Below are positions 12,674 through 23,836 of a stretch of DNA of 64,000 nt, one piece after another. This DNA comes from Paramecium pentaurelia (lineage: Eukaryota > Ciliophora > Oligohymenophorea > Peniculida > Parameciidae), in assembly GCA_905183005.1 (NCBI GenBank), contig CAJJDO010000132.1, positions 1 to 64,000 of the forward strand, written 5' to 3'. The translations under genes were made by a program, and so were the position numbers. Below the pieces are notes generated by a model. It was not told the origin of the DNA. It saw nothing but the letters and a program-made list of their open reading frames with translations, and searched no databases. Position 1 is the stretch's first letter. Each line of letters begins with the position of its first letter.

Positions 12674-14255
12674 TCATAGAAATTTGTTATAATAAAAATA
12701 TAATAGAATTGTATTTAATATAATTCCAAAATATTCCAGATAATTCTTTCTTTCTTTATCATAATTATGTTTATTTAGTTGATATCTCATAGATAGAAAA
12801 TCCTTCATTTTATCATCAAAAAATAACAAATATTTTCCATTATTAGTAACAATTCCACAAATTAAATATGTGTCACAGTTCAATTAACTAAGTATTTTAA
12901 ACTTTTCATCTTTCATTTCACTTATTGAATATAGATAAGTTTGATGTTTTAAAAATATTAAATTTTTTCTTTATTTTACACTATTGGAAAATGATATTGT
13001 TCATTTAATTGATCATTAAATAATAAATAAATAGTCTTTTCTGAATTCTCTTTAAATATTCAATCATTTTATTCAAATACATAAACTCTGTTTATATCTT
13101 AATTACTAGGGATCCAAATAAATTAATTCTCTTTTATAAATTAAACTCTGAATCCATCACTCTATAATGTAAATTTATAGTTGAGTTAATTAAATAATAA
13201 TTTATTATTTACAAAAATTGATATTTTTTTTAATTAATATTGTTATCCATATTAACAAAATGTTTCGATTAAAATTAATCTACTTAATTTTTTCCCAAAT
13301 GATGATTTGGTCATATTACTATGCACAAGATACTAAGATATTTTCTGACTAATTCAAACTTAATCAAATTACATCACTATTGTGTTTGTTTAATCAATGA
13401 AGATAAGCTTAATTAAGAAAAAAATCAACTTTCCAGGCTTTGATTGATTTATCTTTGCTTCAGAAAAGATTAGATTGTCATTTTTCATTTAGAATCATGC
13501 TTAATACAACATCTGTATGTGATTCATAAGATTTTGAAAAAAGAGTTTGTCTTTTACCTATATATTAAATACTGAATTATATCATTATGACCATGCAAAG
13601 TTTGTAGTAGTGTAATTCTTCCTAAAATTAAACTCCATATTTTTATATTTTAATTATAAGTAGATACGACAATAGATTGAGAAGAATCAAAAACTATAAC
13701 ATTACACACCATTTAATTATATCTATAACAGTATTTCTTAACAATTAGTATAATATTCAAATTATTAAATTATTCTAATTTTCTATTAACTTTTGAATAC
13801 CAGCAACTATTTATTTTAATTGTATATTCAGTAAGTAGTTCCATATGGAATTCATCTTAAAGTTGTAAATCAATAATTAAATTTAATTCATTATAAAAGC
13901 TATAAAGAGATTATCTATATTATTCTAAATTTGCCATTCATACAAATAAAATAGTATCTAATTGTTCTAATTATTAAATTAATTAAAGTTTAAAATGTAT
14001 AATTTGATTTATAATAATTTTGATATTTTCAATATTTATTGTTATTATTTGATCGACTTTTTCCATCTTATTTGATAATTTTTCTTCAATAATTAAAAAC
14101 TTCAAAAAATTAATATATAACAGATTTGTATTATTTAAGCAGAAAGAACACAATAATCTTTAACTCATAGATAGCTTTGAATCAATAACAATAGTTATGA
14201 TTGGAATTTAATTTTCTTGTAAGCAATAAAATATTTTCTCATCTTCTTCAATCAT
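12674..14255 (-). pseudogene. WD40-family pseudogene
   Basis: From ATG 14255 the N-terminus reads MIEEDEKIFYCLQEN and continues with a Cys-bearing, coiled-coil-prone segment typical of a large ciliate WD40 family. Further along are recognisable WD units, such as one ending NIKIWSL near 13640 and SKDKSIKAWKVDF near 13440. Two in-frame TGA codons lie inside that second unit (13478-13480 and 13460-13462). Several frame changes follow before the tail ends at TGA 12674. WD40 propellers are protein-interaction platforms. The in-frame stops make this copy non-functional. The family assignment rests on the repeat pattern, not on a search. Confidence 0.75.
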
Positions 14256-14863
14256 TTTTGTCAATTAATTTTTAATAGTGTCAAATTTTATAACTTGTAT
14301 TTATGTTGTTTTAAATTTAGAATTCTTGGACTTAAATTTCAACTCATAACTTTTCAAACATCAAAGTATATTAAATAATATGATAATAAGAATAAACAAT
14401 TATTCTTTATTTTCTATACAATTCTTTGATATTTCCTTTGATTTAAGAAAAAGTGTTAGAGGTTTCAAAAAATTTTTTGCACTATTTTAATTATTAAATT
14501 TTAGAAGATAATTATTTGAATACGAAAATATAAAATTATAATTGAAAGAATATAATAATTTAATATTTTATAATTTAAATATTATTATTGAATACAATAT
14601 AATCCTTCTTAATAAAATTTATATTCATAAAAATTGATATCTTTTTCATAATAATTTGAGATCTATCAAGACAAATAATAGAATCATTGCAAAATTTCTT
14701 ATATTAATTATTCATATAATATTAAAATAATAGTGTCTTAAAAAAATTCAAATTCTAACTTAACTAGTATTAATATATATAATTATTTATGATAATTGAA
14801 TATCTAAGTATTATTATTAAGAGATAAGAAAAATAAAATTCATTATTTTAATATAAAATGTAG
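14256..14863. other. Intergenic, no gene seen
   Basis: AT-rich DNA between the WD40 pseudogene and the 3' end of the channel gene. No coding texture, repeat or structured RNA was noticed. Confidence 0.5.
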
Positions 14864-16412
14864 TCAATCACAAAAATCCATCAAAAATAGATTGGATTCA
14901 TTATCTTACAAATTAGCGAAAAATGCTTCATCTTTACTTTGTTTATCATCAGTTTGATTAGTTTAGATATGTGGGGAACTTTATTTATTTTTTGAATCTG
15001 AATTACACTTAGAACCATGACAATATGAGTAATGGATATTTGTGATTAATTGTAATCTTTTAATCTCATTCAAGATAGAATAATTTTCATCGAACATGTT
15101 ATTTATATCTTTGAATTTTCTCTATGCCATAGCCATTGTCTCTTCTCCATCAATATCTCTATATTACCTTTTCATTTAAGTAATTGCCTTTAAGGTTTCT
15201 TGAATCAAACCAGCTTATCCTTAAAAATGACTTTTATCGTTATAATTTAATGATTAAGCCTTAAGCTTGAGTTTTTGTATTCTGACAAACAAAAATTAAC
15301 TAAAAGCCCTCATAACTTTGCTTACACTTGCTTTTTCAAGCAAAGCCCATACTAATTCTTCACTAGTTTCTGCTTGCAACATTGAGTAAAGCATAGCAGT
15401 GAAGAGAGAAGTATTGGAAACACCCCAGAAAACACAAACGGCCATTGATAATCTACCTAAATCTGTTGTGGGATAAAAATCACCATAACCAACAGTGGCA
15501 ATTGTAATTAGAGTAACCCAAAGAGAATTACACACATTGTAATTACTATATGAAGATTCATCACGAAGAAGGGCTCTTTCAGCAATTTCCATACTATAAC
15601 CAAATAGAAGCATTCCAGCTCCAAATAAACCCATCAATGTAAAGCCAGGAATATCCTTCATACATATTTTGAATACTAAATGTGTATCAAATTCAGTAGA
15701 ATAGAGTCGGCTAAAAATAGAATTAAATACTTAACCACAATCTGCCTATTTGACTATTGTAAAATCCTTAAAATTTGAGGGCAATATTAATTAAAAGTAC
15801 AACTCTACATGTAAGTATGTAAGTTAGAATTTCATTTAAATAATAATAGCGTAAAGTATTTGTGTAACGTTCGGAAAATGTAATTTTGATCCTTTGAGTG
15901 AAAGGAGTAGGAGAGGGTATCATCAACAAAACTTCTATTATAAGACCTTATATTAGATTGGAATCTAATAGACTAGCCTAAGGTGTAATCATCTTAGCCT
16001 TCTTTTGATAAGCTAAAAGGACTTAATAGGAAATTAAGGTAAGAGTAACTAAATTTAAATATGCGATATACTTGCAGCAAGGGTTTAAATGAAAATAAGG
16101 TAAAGGAGTAGAGTTGTTTCATCGTCGAAATTTCTATCGAATTGATCTTGAAATGAACTTTCATACTAATAAGTGATAAGAATCAATAAGTACCTATAGG
16201 ATTGCTAAGATTTAGCATGCAAGTATAACGCTAAATCTGGTTATCTCTACAATTCGATATTTTTCAAATAGTAATAAAGTTACTCGGCTATCTTCAAAAG
16301 AACTTTTTTTTTCAGATAAAATGGTTTCTGTTCTTTTTAATGCTTTTAAGTTTGATTTTGTTGATTTAGGTCCATATTTTAGTATTTCCATTTCTGGTTT
16401 TTGTTTAAACAT
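14864..16412 (-). CDS. SK-type calcium-activated K+ channel
   Basis: Starts at ATG 16412 and ends at TGA 14864. Three introns (16166-16193, 28 nt; 16049-16071, 23 nt; 15711-15735, 25 nt) give 490 aa. Order: cytoplasmic N-terminus; S1 beginning around EKYRIVEITRFSVILA; S2-S4, with the S4-S5 segment RLYSTEFDTH...MKDIP typical of SK channels; S5 (LMGLFGAGMLLFGYS); pore with the K+ filter TIATVGYGDFYP; S6; then a helical C-terminus with a region resembling the calmodulin-binding domain (ITQMKRQYRDIDGEE). SK channels open on Ca2+ binding to calmodulin and set membrane potential; in ciliates this shapes swimming behaviour. The tail ends with an acidic, Ser-rich stretch. Its start codon lies only 15 bp from that of the divergent neighbour at 16428. 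Functional details are inferred from the family. Confidence 0.88.
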
Positions 16413-16427
16413 TTTATTAATTTTTTA

Positions 16428-17498
16428 ATGAAAAAAATAACCTAAAGTACTGCTTCCACACTCCTTCCAAAGAGAAGTTTGGCTAAAGCAAAAAGTTAAA
16501 ATTAATTTGAGGAAACTGATCCAGCCTAAAGAGGTAAAGAATGATATCAGTATGAAGACAGGAAAATCATTCGTATGAGGAATGTCGTCGATTTAGGTGA
16601 TGTATAAGATGATCAAAAAAGGAATCAAAAAAAGAATGGTATTTGATATATATAATAATATATTAGAGAATGAAATAGATCCATTACTTGAATAACTGGA
16701 TCAGTGGCATGAAAATATCATCTCAAAAAAGAAGGCATATGCATTTGAATAAGTAAAATAAAATGACAACCATAAAGTAATTGAACATGAATTTAATATT
16801 GATAATGGTCCATAAATCAATTAAAATATCATTAACTAAATCATGAAACCAATTGAGAAATAATATCAAAAAAATCAAGAGACTAATGAGGATGTTCAAG
16901 TTAAATTCTAAATGTTAAGACCAAGCAAAGAACCAGGCAATAATGTACTTAAGACTTTAGATTAAGTTAGAATTGAGATGAATAAGCAAATTCTAAATAG
17001 TTTACTATTATAAAAAGTAACAAAAAAACTTGATATGTTATAAATCAATCGAAAGCATAAAACCAATTGGAACATACAAAAAATGGATGAAGAAACAACT
17101 CAAGTATTTAGAGATCAATCTCATGCTCTAAAATAAAAGACTTTAAATAATTTTAAAGGAATAACAGAATACTTTAGTAATCCTGCATAATATATTGATT
17201 ATGATATTGTATTGACTAAAGCTAAACACTATTCAAATAGACCACCAACTTCTTTTCCAACAACTCAAATACCTTAATAATAATAAACTTCTTCATCTGC
17301 AAAACAATTAATGGAGAGTTATTAATTATTCTAAACTCAAATAAAGGAACATAAAACTATTCAATTTTAAATGAGAATAGATAATAATTAATTAGTGTAG
17401 GAATAAAATCGTTTGGAAGAAGAAGTATCAGATATTAGAAGAAAGTTTTTTTTGAAGGAAGAAAAGGCAAGATAAGGATGTATTTCTGAATAAACATA

Positions 17499-17529
<31 letters not shown>

Positions 17530-18612
17530 GTGGAAGGAATTCCAACAAAAAAGAGAACTCTGTTAGATACAATTGAAAAAATAAGATTATAAAGAGATTA
17601 AGAAATAAGATAGAGATTAAAAGAAATATAATAATTGAGAATATAAATGCAATAGAATAGTGAGAAATAATAATAAATATAAAAAGAATTAGATGATATG
17701 AGATAGAAAAAGAGACGTTGTAAGATGCTTTTAAAAGATATATTTTTAAAATAATTTTAAGAATCAAATAATTAATTAGTTCCTGAAGGTTTGATAAGTA
17801 TAATTAAAAATATGAGAAAAATAAATGAGAGTGCTAAATTAGAATATTTTCCAAAATATTTAGATGAAAAATCAAAATAATATCTACTTTTAGCTGCACA
17901 ATTAGAAATAGATATTGAAGAAACAAGAGTTTTATCTTAGAAATATAATTCATAATAGATATTATTACATTCTAATTTAGCAAAATAAAGTATTTCATCA
18001 TAACGTTAATAAATGAATGTATCATAAATAAAGAATCAAGTAAAATTGATGTTGAAGAAGAGTAAAGTTTCTATTAAAAAACCTGTATTTGTTTAAGGTA
18101 TTGATCCTTTAAATCCATCATCATTTGCTCATGTAATAAAGTGGGAACATCAAGAATTGGAACCTCAATAAATAATTGAAACTAATGAGAACAATTTTAA
18201 ATCTTAAAATATGTCTTCAGAAAGAAATTGTGTAATTAAAGATTACAATTAAAAATTAGTTTAATTGTAATAATAATTGGAAAGTGCTACAAATGAGGAA
18301 TGTCAACGGATCCTGAAGTCATATTAGAATAAGAAATTGTTGTCAGATGTTTAAGAATTAAAGATGGTATTGTATGCTTTATTTGGGTAAGCGTAAGGTG
18401 ATTAATGTTGGATTCCCTTTGTAGTGGATTGGACAGAATAGAAATAATTGAATCCATAATAAATATTCAAATAGGATGAATAACAAAGATAGAGTAGTTC
18501 TCAAAGAGATTAACATACTCTACCAGACATAATGAAAACAAAAGTATCAGAAACATTCAGAAAATTGACAGAAGTAGCAAATATAGATTATAATTTTGAA
18601 TTATATTATTGA
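16428..18612 (+). CDS. Gln-rich coiled-coil protein, unknown role
   Basis: With introns at 16534-16557 (24 nt, unusual AAG 3' end) and 16639-16666 (28 nt) the frame runs from ATG 16428 to TGA 18610-18612, giving 710 aa. The protein is hydrophilic and Gln/Lys/Glu-rich. Long heptad stretches (about residues 280-400) suggest a coiled coil. A run of 11 Gln lies at 17497-17529. No enzymatic domain is visible. The first intron is the weak point: without it a TGA at 16541-16543 would interrupt, and a later start (for example ATG 16577) is possible. The stop lies 3 nt before the next gene's ATG. A cytoskeletal or scaffold role is only a guess. Confidence 0.7.
17497..17529 (+). repeat. TAA microsatellite encoding polyglutamine
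   Basis: One TAA, one TAG and nine further TAA codons in frame give 11 consecutive glutamines inside the coiled-coil gene. Under the standard code this would be a wall of stops, so it is direct support for the reassigned code. Confidence 0.9.
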
Positions 18613-18615
18613 TAT

Positions 18616-20784
18616 ATGTCTTAGAAATTCTACACTCTTATTGCTTTTGCATGTGTGAATGTTGTTTGCAGTTCTTTCATTGTTTTTACTTATTTGGCAT
18701 GGAAAGCTGGTCGTAAATCTCCAGGAGATATTGTATTTGCTTTAGGATTATGCCAATTGAGTACTTCAATCTATTGGATGATGTCAAGTCCTGATGTAAA
18801 TACACCCAGCAATCCAGATAATAACTTAAATGATTCATCCTATTGCAAATGGGTTGATTTCACATAGAACTTAGGATTCTTAGGTTAATTTATATACAAT
18901 TTTGCATATTGTTTTACGATGAGGTAATCATTAAGATTATTTTAGGTAAGAGATTACAAATGTATTGAAAACAAATGCAAAATTTAAACTATTGCTTCAT
19001 TCCTTCTGTTTGGTGTTTACATTATGCATATCGTTGATTCTGTTTGCATTTCAACCTCAAATATAACAAAGAGCAAGTCAAACAATAATGAATAAATGTG
19101 TCAACACAATCATATTGGAGAGGAACTATTTACCTTTGGCTCTTTATGTATTTGAATTTGTGTACATCATATCAGCACTATACACAATATGGTACTTCTA
19201 TTAGAACTTACCAAATGATGTGACATTTAGAACTAATAAAAAGTCTTCGCTCATTAGATACGTCATGTATATCATTTCCACTATTTTTCTGTCTTGTTTC
19301 ACTTTGCTTAGCACATTTATTTAAACAAGTGAACATCCGTCATATTAACCTGCTAATTTGGACACAGTGATGATGATATCGACATGTTCCTTTTATACAT
19401 TGGGTTCTGGAATTCTTTGTTATTAGAGAGTTAAGAACCCTGCTTTATTGAGAAAAATAGTTAATATGGTACATAAAGCATTCTATCCTCAACCTAAAAA
19501 GGAAGTGGAAATTGTTGATGTGGATACACAATTCATTGAAGTTTAGAAATTCATAAGAATGTTTTAGATTAGAAGTGTTTTAGCTGGGATAATCTAGTAT
19601 TTCAATAATATTGAAGAATATTTAGACAATGCATAATTGGAGGAAAATGTAGAAAAATCTGAATTTGATGTTGATAGAACTTCTTAATTATTGATATAAG
19701 CTAGGGCTACATAAAATTATGATGTCACATTAAATGATAATCTTATTAGAGAGACTTTGAGTGAAGAATAATTAGCCATAGCAAAGACTCTAGAGAAATA
19801 TAAATTAAATAATTAAGCATTGAATAAAGAGTTTAATTTTTATGTTAAAGAAACTTAATATACAAAAGGTAAGAATCCAATGATGTTTGCCTTGGCTCCA
19901 AAATATTTTTACTATGTAATTTTATTTATATAATATTTTAGCTATTTAAATTTGATAATTTAGATATTGATGCTCACGATTCCTTTTCATTAGAGAAAAA
20001 TGCAGAATTAATTGAAAATATGATTAATGTAGATGGAGGTAAATCTGGAGAGTTCTTTTTTTTCAGTTATGATAATAAATGGATTCTTAAAACTATTACT
20101 GATAGAGAATTGAATAGTTTTAGACAGAGAATGCCAGAATATTTTCATCATATGAGTGAATATAGGAAATCTCTAATTAATAAGATTTATGGGATCTTTT
20201 CCTATGATATGAATTATATTTCATCTAGTTGTGGTATCATTTATCACATGGTCTTAATGAGAAATATATCTCAAGTACCTCGTCCTTTTGTTAAGAGAAC
20301 CTTTGATATGAAGGGTAGTGAAGTTGCAAGAGAAGCACTGAAGGGAAAACCTAAAGATATTGATCTCTCCAAAATCACTTTGAAGGATGTGGATTTTGAT
20401 AATCTTGAAAAATGGATCAAAATAGAATAATCTCAAAGTGATTTTGTCAAATTTCAACTCATTAAAGATGCTGAATTTTTCAAAAATACTTATTTGCTTG
20501 ATTATTCTCTCTTAATAATGAAAATAGATTGGGGAGAGTATTAAGGAAATGTAGACAGATTAGTGGATCTACCTTAAAATGCCTATCCATCTCAAGAAGA
20601 ACCAAATATTTACTATCATATTGCTATAATTGATTATCTTTAGGAATGGAATTTATCAAAAATGGCAGAGAAGGCATCCAAATAATTATTGGCTATGAAT
20701 CCTAATTTAAATGTTTCTGCTTAAACTCCAGAAATTTATGCTTACAGATTTATAAATAATTTAGTCAACAAGATTTTTAGATGA
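18616..20784 (+). CDS. 7TM receptor-PIP kinase fusion
   Basis: ATG 18616 to TGA 20784, with introns 18924-18945 (22 nt) and 19916-19941 (26 nt), gives 706 aa. Residues 1 to about 280 contain seven hydrophobic segments: TM1 starts right at the N-terminus, and the last (TVMMISTCSFYTLGSGIL) ends before a basic cytosolic stretch. The C-terminal third is a phosphatidylinositol phosphate kinase. It shows GGKSGEFFFF and ILKTI (catalytic Lys), FDMKGS (family usually DLKGS), LKDVDF, LLDYSLL, and IIDYLQEWN near the end. PIP kinases phosphorylate phosphatidylinositol phosphates on membranes. Receptor-PIPK fusions are known in Dictyostelium and oomycetes and are believed to couple an external signal directly to lipid signalling. 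The ligand and exact lipid product cannot be read from the sequence. The next gene is a MORN protein 29 bp downstream, on the same strand. Confidence 0.88.
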
Positions 20785-20813
20785 ATATATATATTATTTT
20801 TTTATAATTTAAA

Positions 20814-22031
20814 ATGGGTAGTTAATGTTCATAGTGTTAGACTTGTTAAAAAAGAGAAGAGTAGGTTGTAGTTATATCTGAAATCAGATAGCAAAGTTCC
20901 CAGAATATGAATCAATATTCTTAGTAACCACCTGAAGAAGAAAATGACGAAAGTTCATGTAATTTATGAGAATAGTTAGTGAGTAAAGGAATAGATTTAA
21001 TGAAGAATGAAAAGCTTGAATAAAAGTATTAACCAGAAGCTCCAACTCCTATTCCTATAGCCACTCCAGGATCAGCACCAACCTAATTAGTTTCTTTCAA
21101 TGTTCAAATACAATAACCTTAACAGACTCAAGAGTCTTAGAATGATCCCAGTATTATCAAGAAAGATGGAATGAATAAAAGAAATTAAGAAGATTTAAAT
21201 CATGATGAAATTAATAAGTAAGGTCCAAGAGAGAAGAGACCTAAATATGTATTTAAGAGTGGAGCAATTTATGATGGTGAATGGGTTGGAAATATGAGAG
21301 ATGGTTATGGTATTCAAATATGGTCTGATGGTGCAAAGTATGAAGGTGAATGGAAAGCAAATTAAGCAAATGGAAGAGGTAAGTTTTGGCATGTAGATGG
21401 AGATTTTTATGAAGGTGAATGGAAAAATGATAGAGCAAATGGAGTAGGAAAATATATTCATACTGATGGAGCTTAATATGAGGGGGAATGGTTGGAAGAT
21501 TTATAACATGGATAAGGAAAAGAATTTTGGGCAGACAATTCTAAATATGAAGGATAATATAGGTATGGAAAGAAATAAGGACTTGGATGGTATTAATGGA
21601 CTGATGGTTCTACGTATAAAGGAATGTGGAGTGATAATAAATTGAATGGATTTGGAGTCTATAATTGGCCAGATGGGAGGGTAAGATGATTGTTTCATAC
21701 AAAGCGCTATGAAGGATTTTGGTAACATAATCAGATGAATGGAAGAGGAATTTACTATTGGCCAGATGGAAGATATTATGATGGAGAGTATTTAAATGAT
21801 AAGAAACATGGATTTGGAGTTTATAAGTGGAATGATGGTCGTTGTTATGAAGGATATTGGCTATCAGGAAAACAACATGGTATAGGAAGGTATATATTAA
21901 ACGATGGACAGAGTCAAGTTGGAGTTTGGGAAAATGGATAAAGAAAAAGATGGTTAGAAGGAGAAAGTAAGATAGAGAGACCTAGAGACTGGGATAAATA
22001 TGTACATCCAAAAATAGATGACTTTTAATGA
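20814..22031 (+). CDS. N-myristoylated MORN-repeat protein
   Basis: ATG 20814 to TGA 22031 with introns 20953-20979 (27 nt) and 21681-21704 (24 nt, ending AAAG) gives 388 aa. The N-terminus MGSQCSQCQTCQK has Gly2 followed by Cys residues, a classic pattern for myristoylation plus palmitoylation. A low-complexity Pro/Gln linker follows. From about residue 130 there are nine consecutive MORN units (YxGEW...G.G.y.w.DG). MORN repeats bind membrane phospholipids and link membranes to cytoskeleton. Membrane attachment is inferred from the N-terminus. Its closeness to the PIP-kinase fusion gene is suggestive, because plant PIP kinases carry MORN repeats in the same polypeptide, but a shared function is unproven. 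Confidence 0.85.
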
Positions 22032-22052
22032 AATATCATAATGTTATTATTA

Positions 22053-22527
22053 TCACTCTGTTTTTGTTTTAGTTGTCTATTTAGTACAACAATTGGATGT
22101 AGCCCAAATTAATAATCCTCCAATCAATGCTGTGAGCTTAAGACATTCAATTTATGTGACTTGATCATTACTAAATAAGGGATTGCTTTGGATGGCAATT
22201 TGTAATAACAAACCAAGAACAGGAAATACGACGAAACTTAAAAAATTAAATTGTGTTTAATACCCTCCACATATAAAAAGCAAGACAGAACTTGCTAAAA
22301 GGCCTCCAACAATTTATTTGGCTAAAAGTGCTGGAACATGTTTGAAAACATCAGCTGGAATGTACTTGAATATATAGATTGAATTTGAATACTTGCTTGA
22401 TCAATGCTTATTGTTAGAAATTAGCATATTTGGTATCAAATTGTTTTCCTAAGGTAACATCTGTTAAGAGGAGGTAACTGTAACCAGCAAGGGCTGTGAG
22501 AAGGAAGACTTTTCCAAAAAATGACAT
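22053..22527 (-). CDS. Small multi-pass membrane protein
   Basis: ATG 22527 to TGA 22053 with one 28-nt intron (22365-22392, 3' end CAAG) gives 148 aa. There are four hydrophobic segments: one at the N-terminus (KVFLLTALAGYSYLLL), one around GGLLASSVLLFICGG, one around FVVFPVLGLLLQIAI, and one near the C-terminus (LTALIGGLLIWATS). The layout resembles small DoxX-like or TMEM35-like membrane proteins, but no diagnostic motif was seen, so the family is only a suggestion. The 3' end faces that of the MORN gene, 21 bp away. Confidence 0.7.
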
Positions 22528-22588
22528 AATTATTTTATTTATTCAAACACATGTCGTGTTTCTAAATTATATTTTCTAGAATAGTAAT

Positions 22589-23781
22589 TCACAACTTCAA
22601 TTTTAAATTTCTAGTTAACATATCAACTTCTTTCATTTTAGCTAAATTTCTTCTTTGTTTTTCCATTTCTTGTTTTTTTGGACTTTCATTTTACTTAAAT
22701 TATTCAGGTTGAACTACTTAAAAAAATAAATACATACATAATTTCATCATTAACCTATCTTAATTATAATGTTCTTTATTGTCAGCCAAATGATAATTAA
22801 ATCTACCTTTGGAAGTGATTTACTTAATCTCTTTTGTTTAAGGTAAAGTGAAACTTTAAATTTCTTTTTTAAAAATATCCAATCTTTCATTAAAATGAGG
22901 TATATTGTATAATTAAACATTTTAGTCTATTACATTCTGATTTCGTTTTGATTGAGATGTTTACATATAAGTTCTACTTTAAAATAAAGTCTTTGATTCT
23001 GTATTTTATAATTCTTGATTCAATGTCCCATACGATTGTATTGATTTCAATTTTTATTCTTCTAAAGGTACAATAATTCTAGATTATTGACTAGTTTATG
23101 CTCTCGTTTCAATTGTATTTGGAATAGTATCACACTTCATTCTGGAAGCTGATTTGGCTCTTTTCTCTGGAGGATTATGCAAAACTTGCGGTTGAGTCAA
23201 TTCATGACCATTAATGATTTTAACAGATCCTCCTGATACAAATTCCTACATTTTAGTTTCAGTTCTCATTTTTAAGATTTCTATTTTACCCTATTACTTA
23301 GCCTTAAAGTAATCATGAATAGTTCCAGTTATATGTTCCAATTATTTTCCAATTTAATACTTTTTATTTTTATCTTTTCCTTCAAGCAAGTACTTTGTGG
23401 CTTCAATTGTAGTTTTTGGTCTTTTGCGAGTGTTATTTATGTAGGGTTCTTGTAATGTTCGTGGTAGTTGTGCATAACCATCAAATTTGTCTGTTTAAGG
23501 AGTATATAGATTAGGCTTAGTTTATAATACTTCGGTAGTGTATGGCATATAAGCTTAATCCTAGTTTAATGAATGATAATTTACTCCTTAAGCTTTAGTA
23601 ACTCTCTCACTATAATTTGCTTTACCAGTTAGTTCAATGTTAAACTTTTTAATATAGTCACCGTTTTTATTGATTTGTTTAACTTCTGCAGTTACATTAT
23701 CTATTAAGAAGTATTTGTCAGTGTCCATGTCTTTGCTTTTAAGTATCACTGCATTACATACCTAATTGTATGACTTGCCAT
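22589..23781 (-). CDS. Unknown protein, low-complexity C-terminus
   Basis: Start ATG 23781 with a 26-nt intron (23736-23761, AAG end) leads into ...SKDMDTDKYFLIDN. A second intron near 22714-22737 (24 nt with TAG, or 21 nt with AAG; both keep the frame) gives about 380 aa, ending at TGA 22589. The protein is hydrophilic, with a basic middle (TKYLLEGKDKNKKYQIG) and a helical, charged C-terminus. No domain recognised. It is divergently transcribed from the FAN/NSMAF homologue; the two starts are only 55 bp apart. If ATG 23728 were used instead, the first intron would not be needed. Confidence 0.65.
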
Positions 23782-23836
23782 TTTTAGTATGTGAAAATAA
23801 TGATATGTGTATAAATTATTAATACAAATTTTGTAT

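Noticed and set aside
17435..17767. Long minus-strand hydrophobic ORF
   Set aside because: It is the antisense of the Gln-rich coiled-coil gene, whose TAA-rich codons give long Ile/Phe/Leu ORFs on the opposite strand.
18560..18640. Fusion of the coiled-coil protein with the GPCR-PIPK through a 51-nt intron
   Set aside because: A 51-nt GT...AG segment would keep the frame, but it is longer than nearly all other introns here, and TM1 begins right after the separate ATG, as usual for receptors.
21195..21728. Minus-strand ORFs opposite the MORN repeats
   Set aside because: Shadows of the repeated MORN coding sequence; the plus strand has nine clear repeats in one spliced frame.
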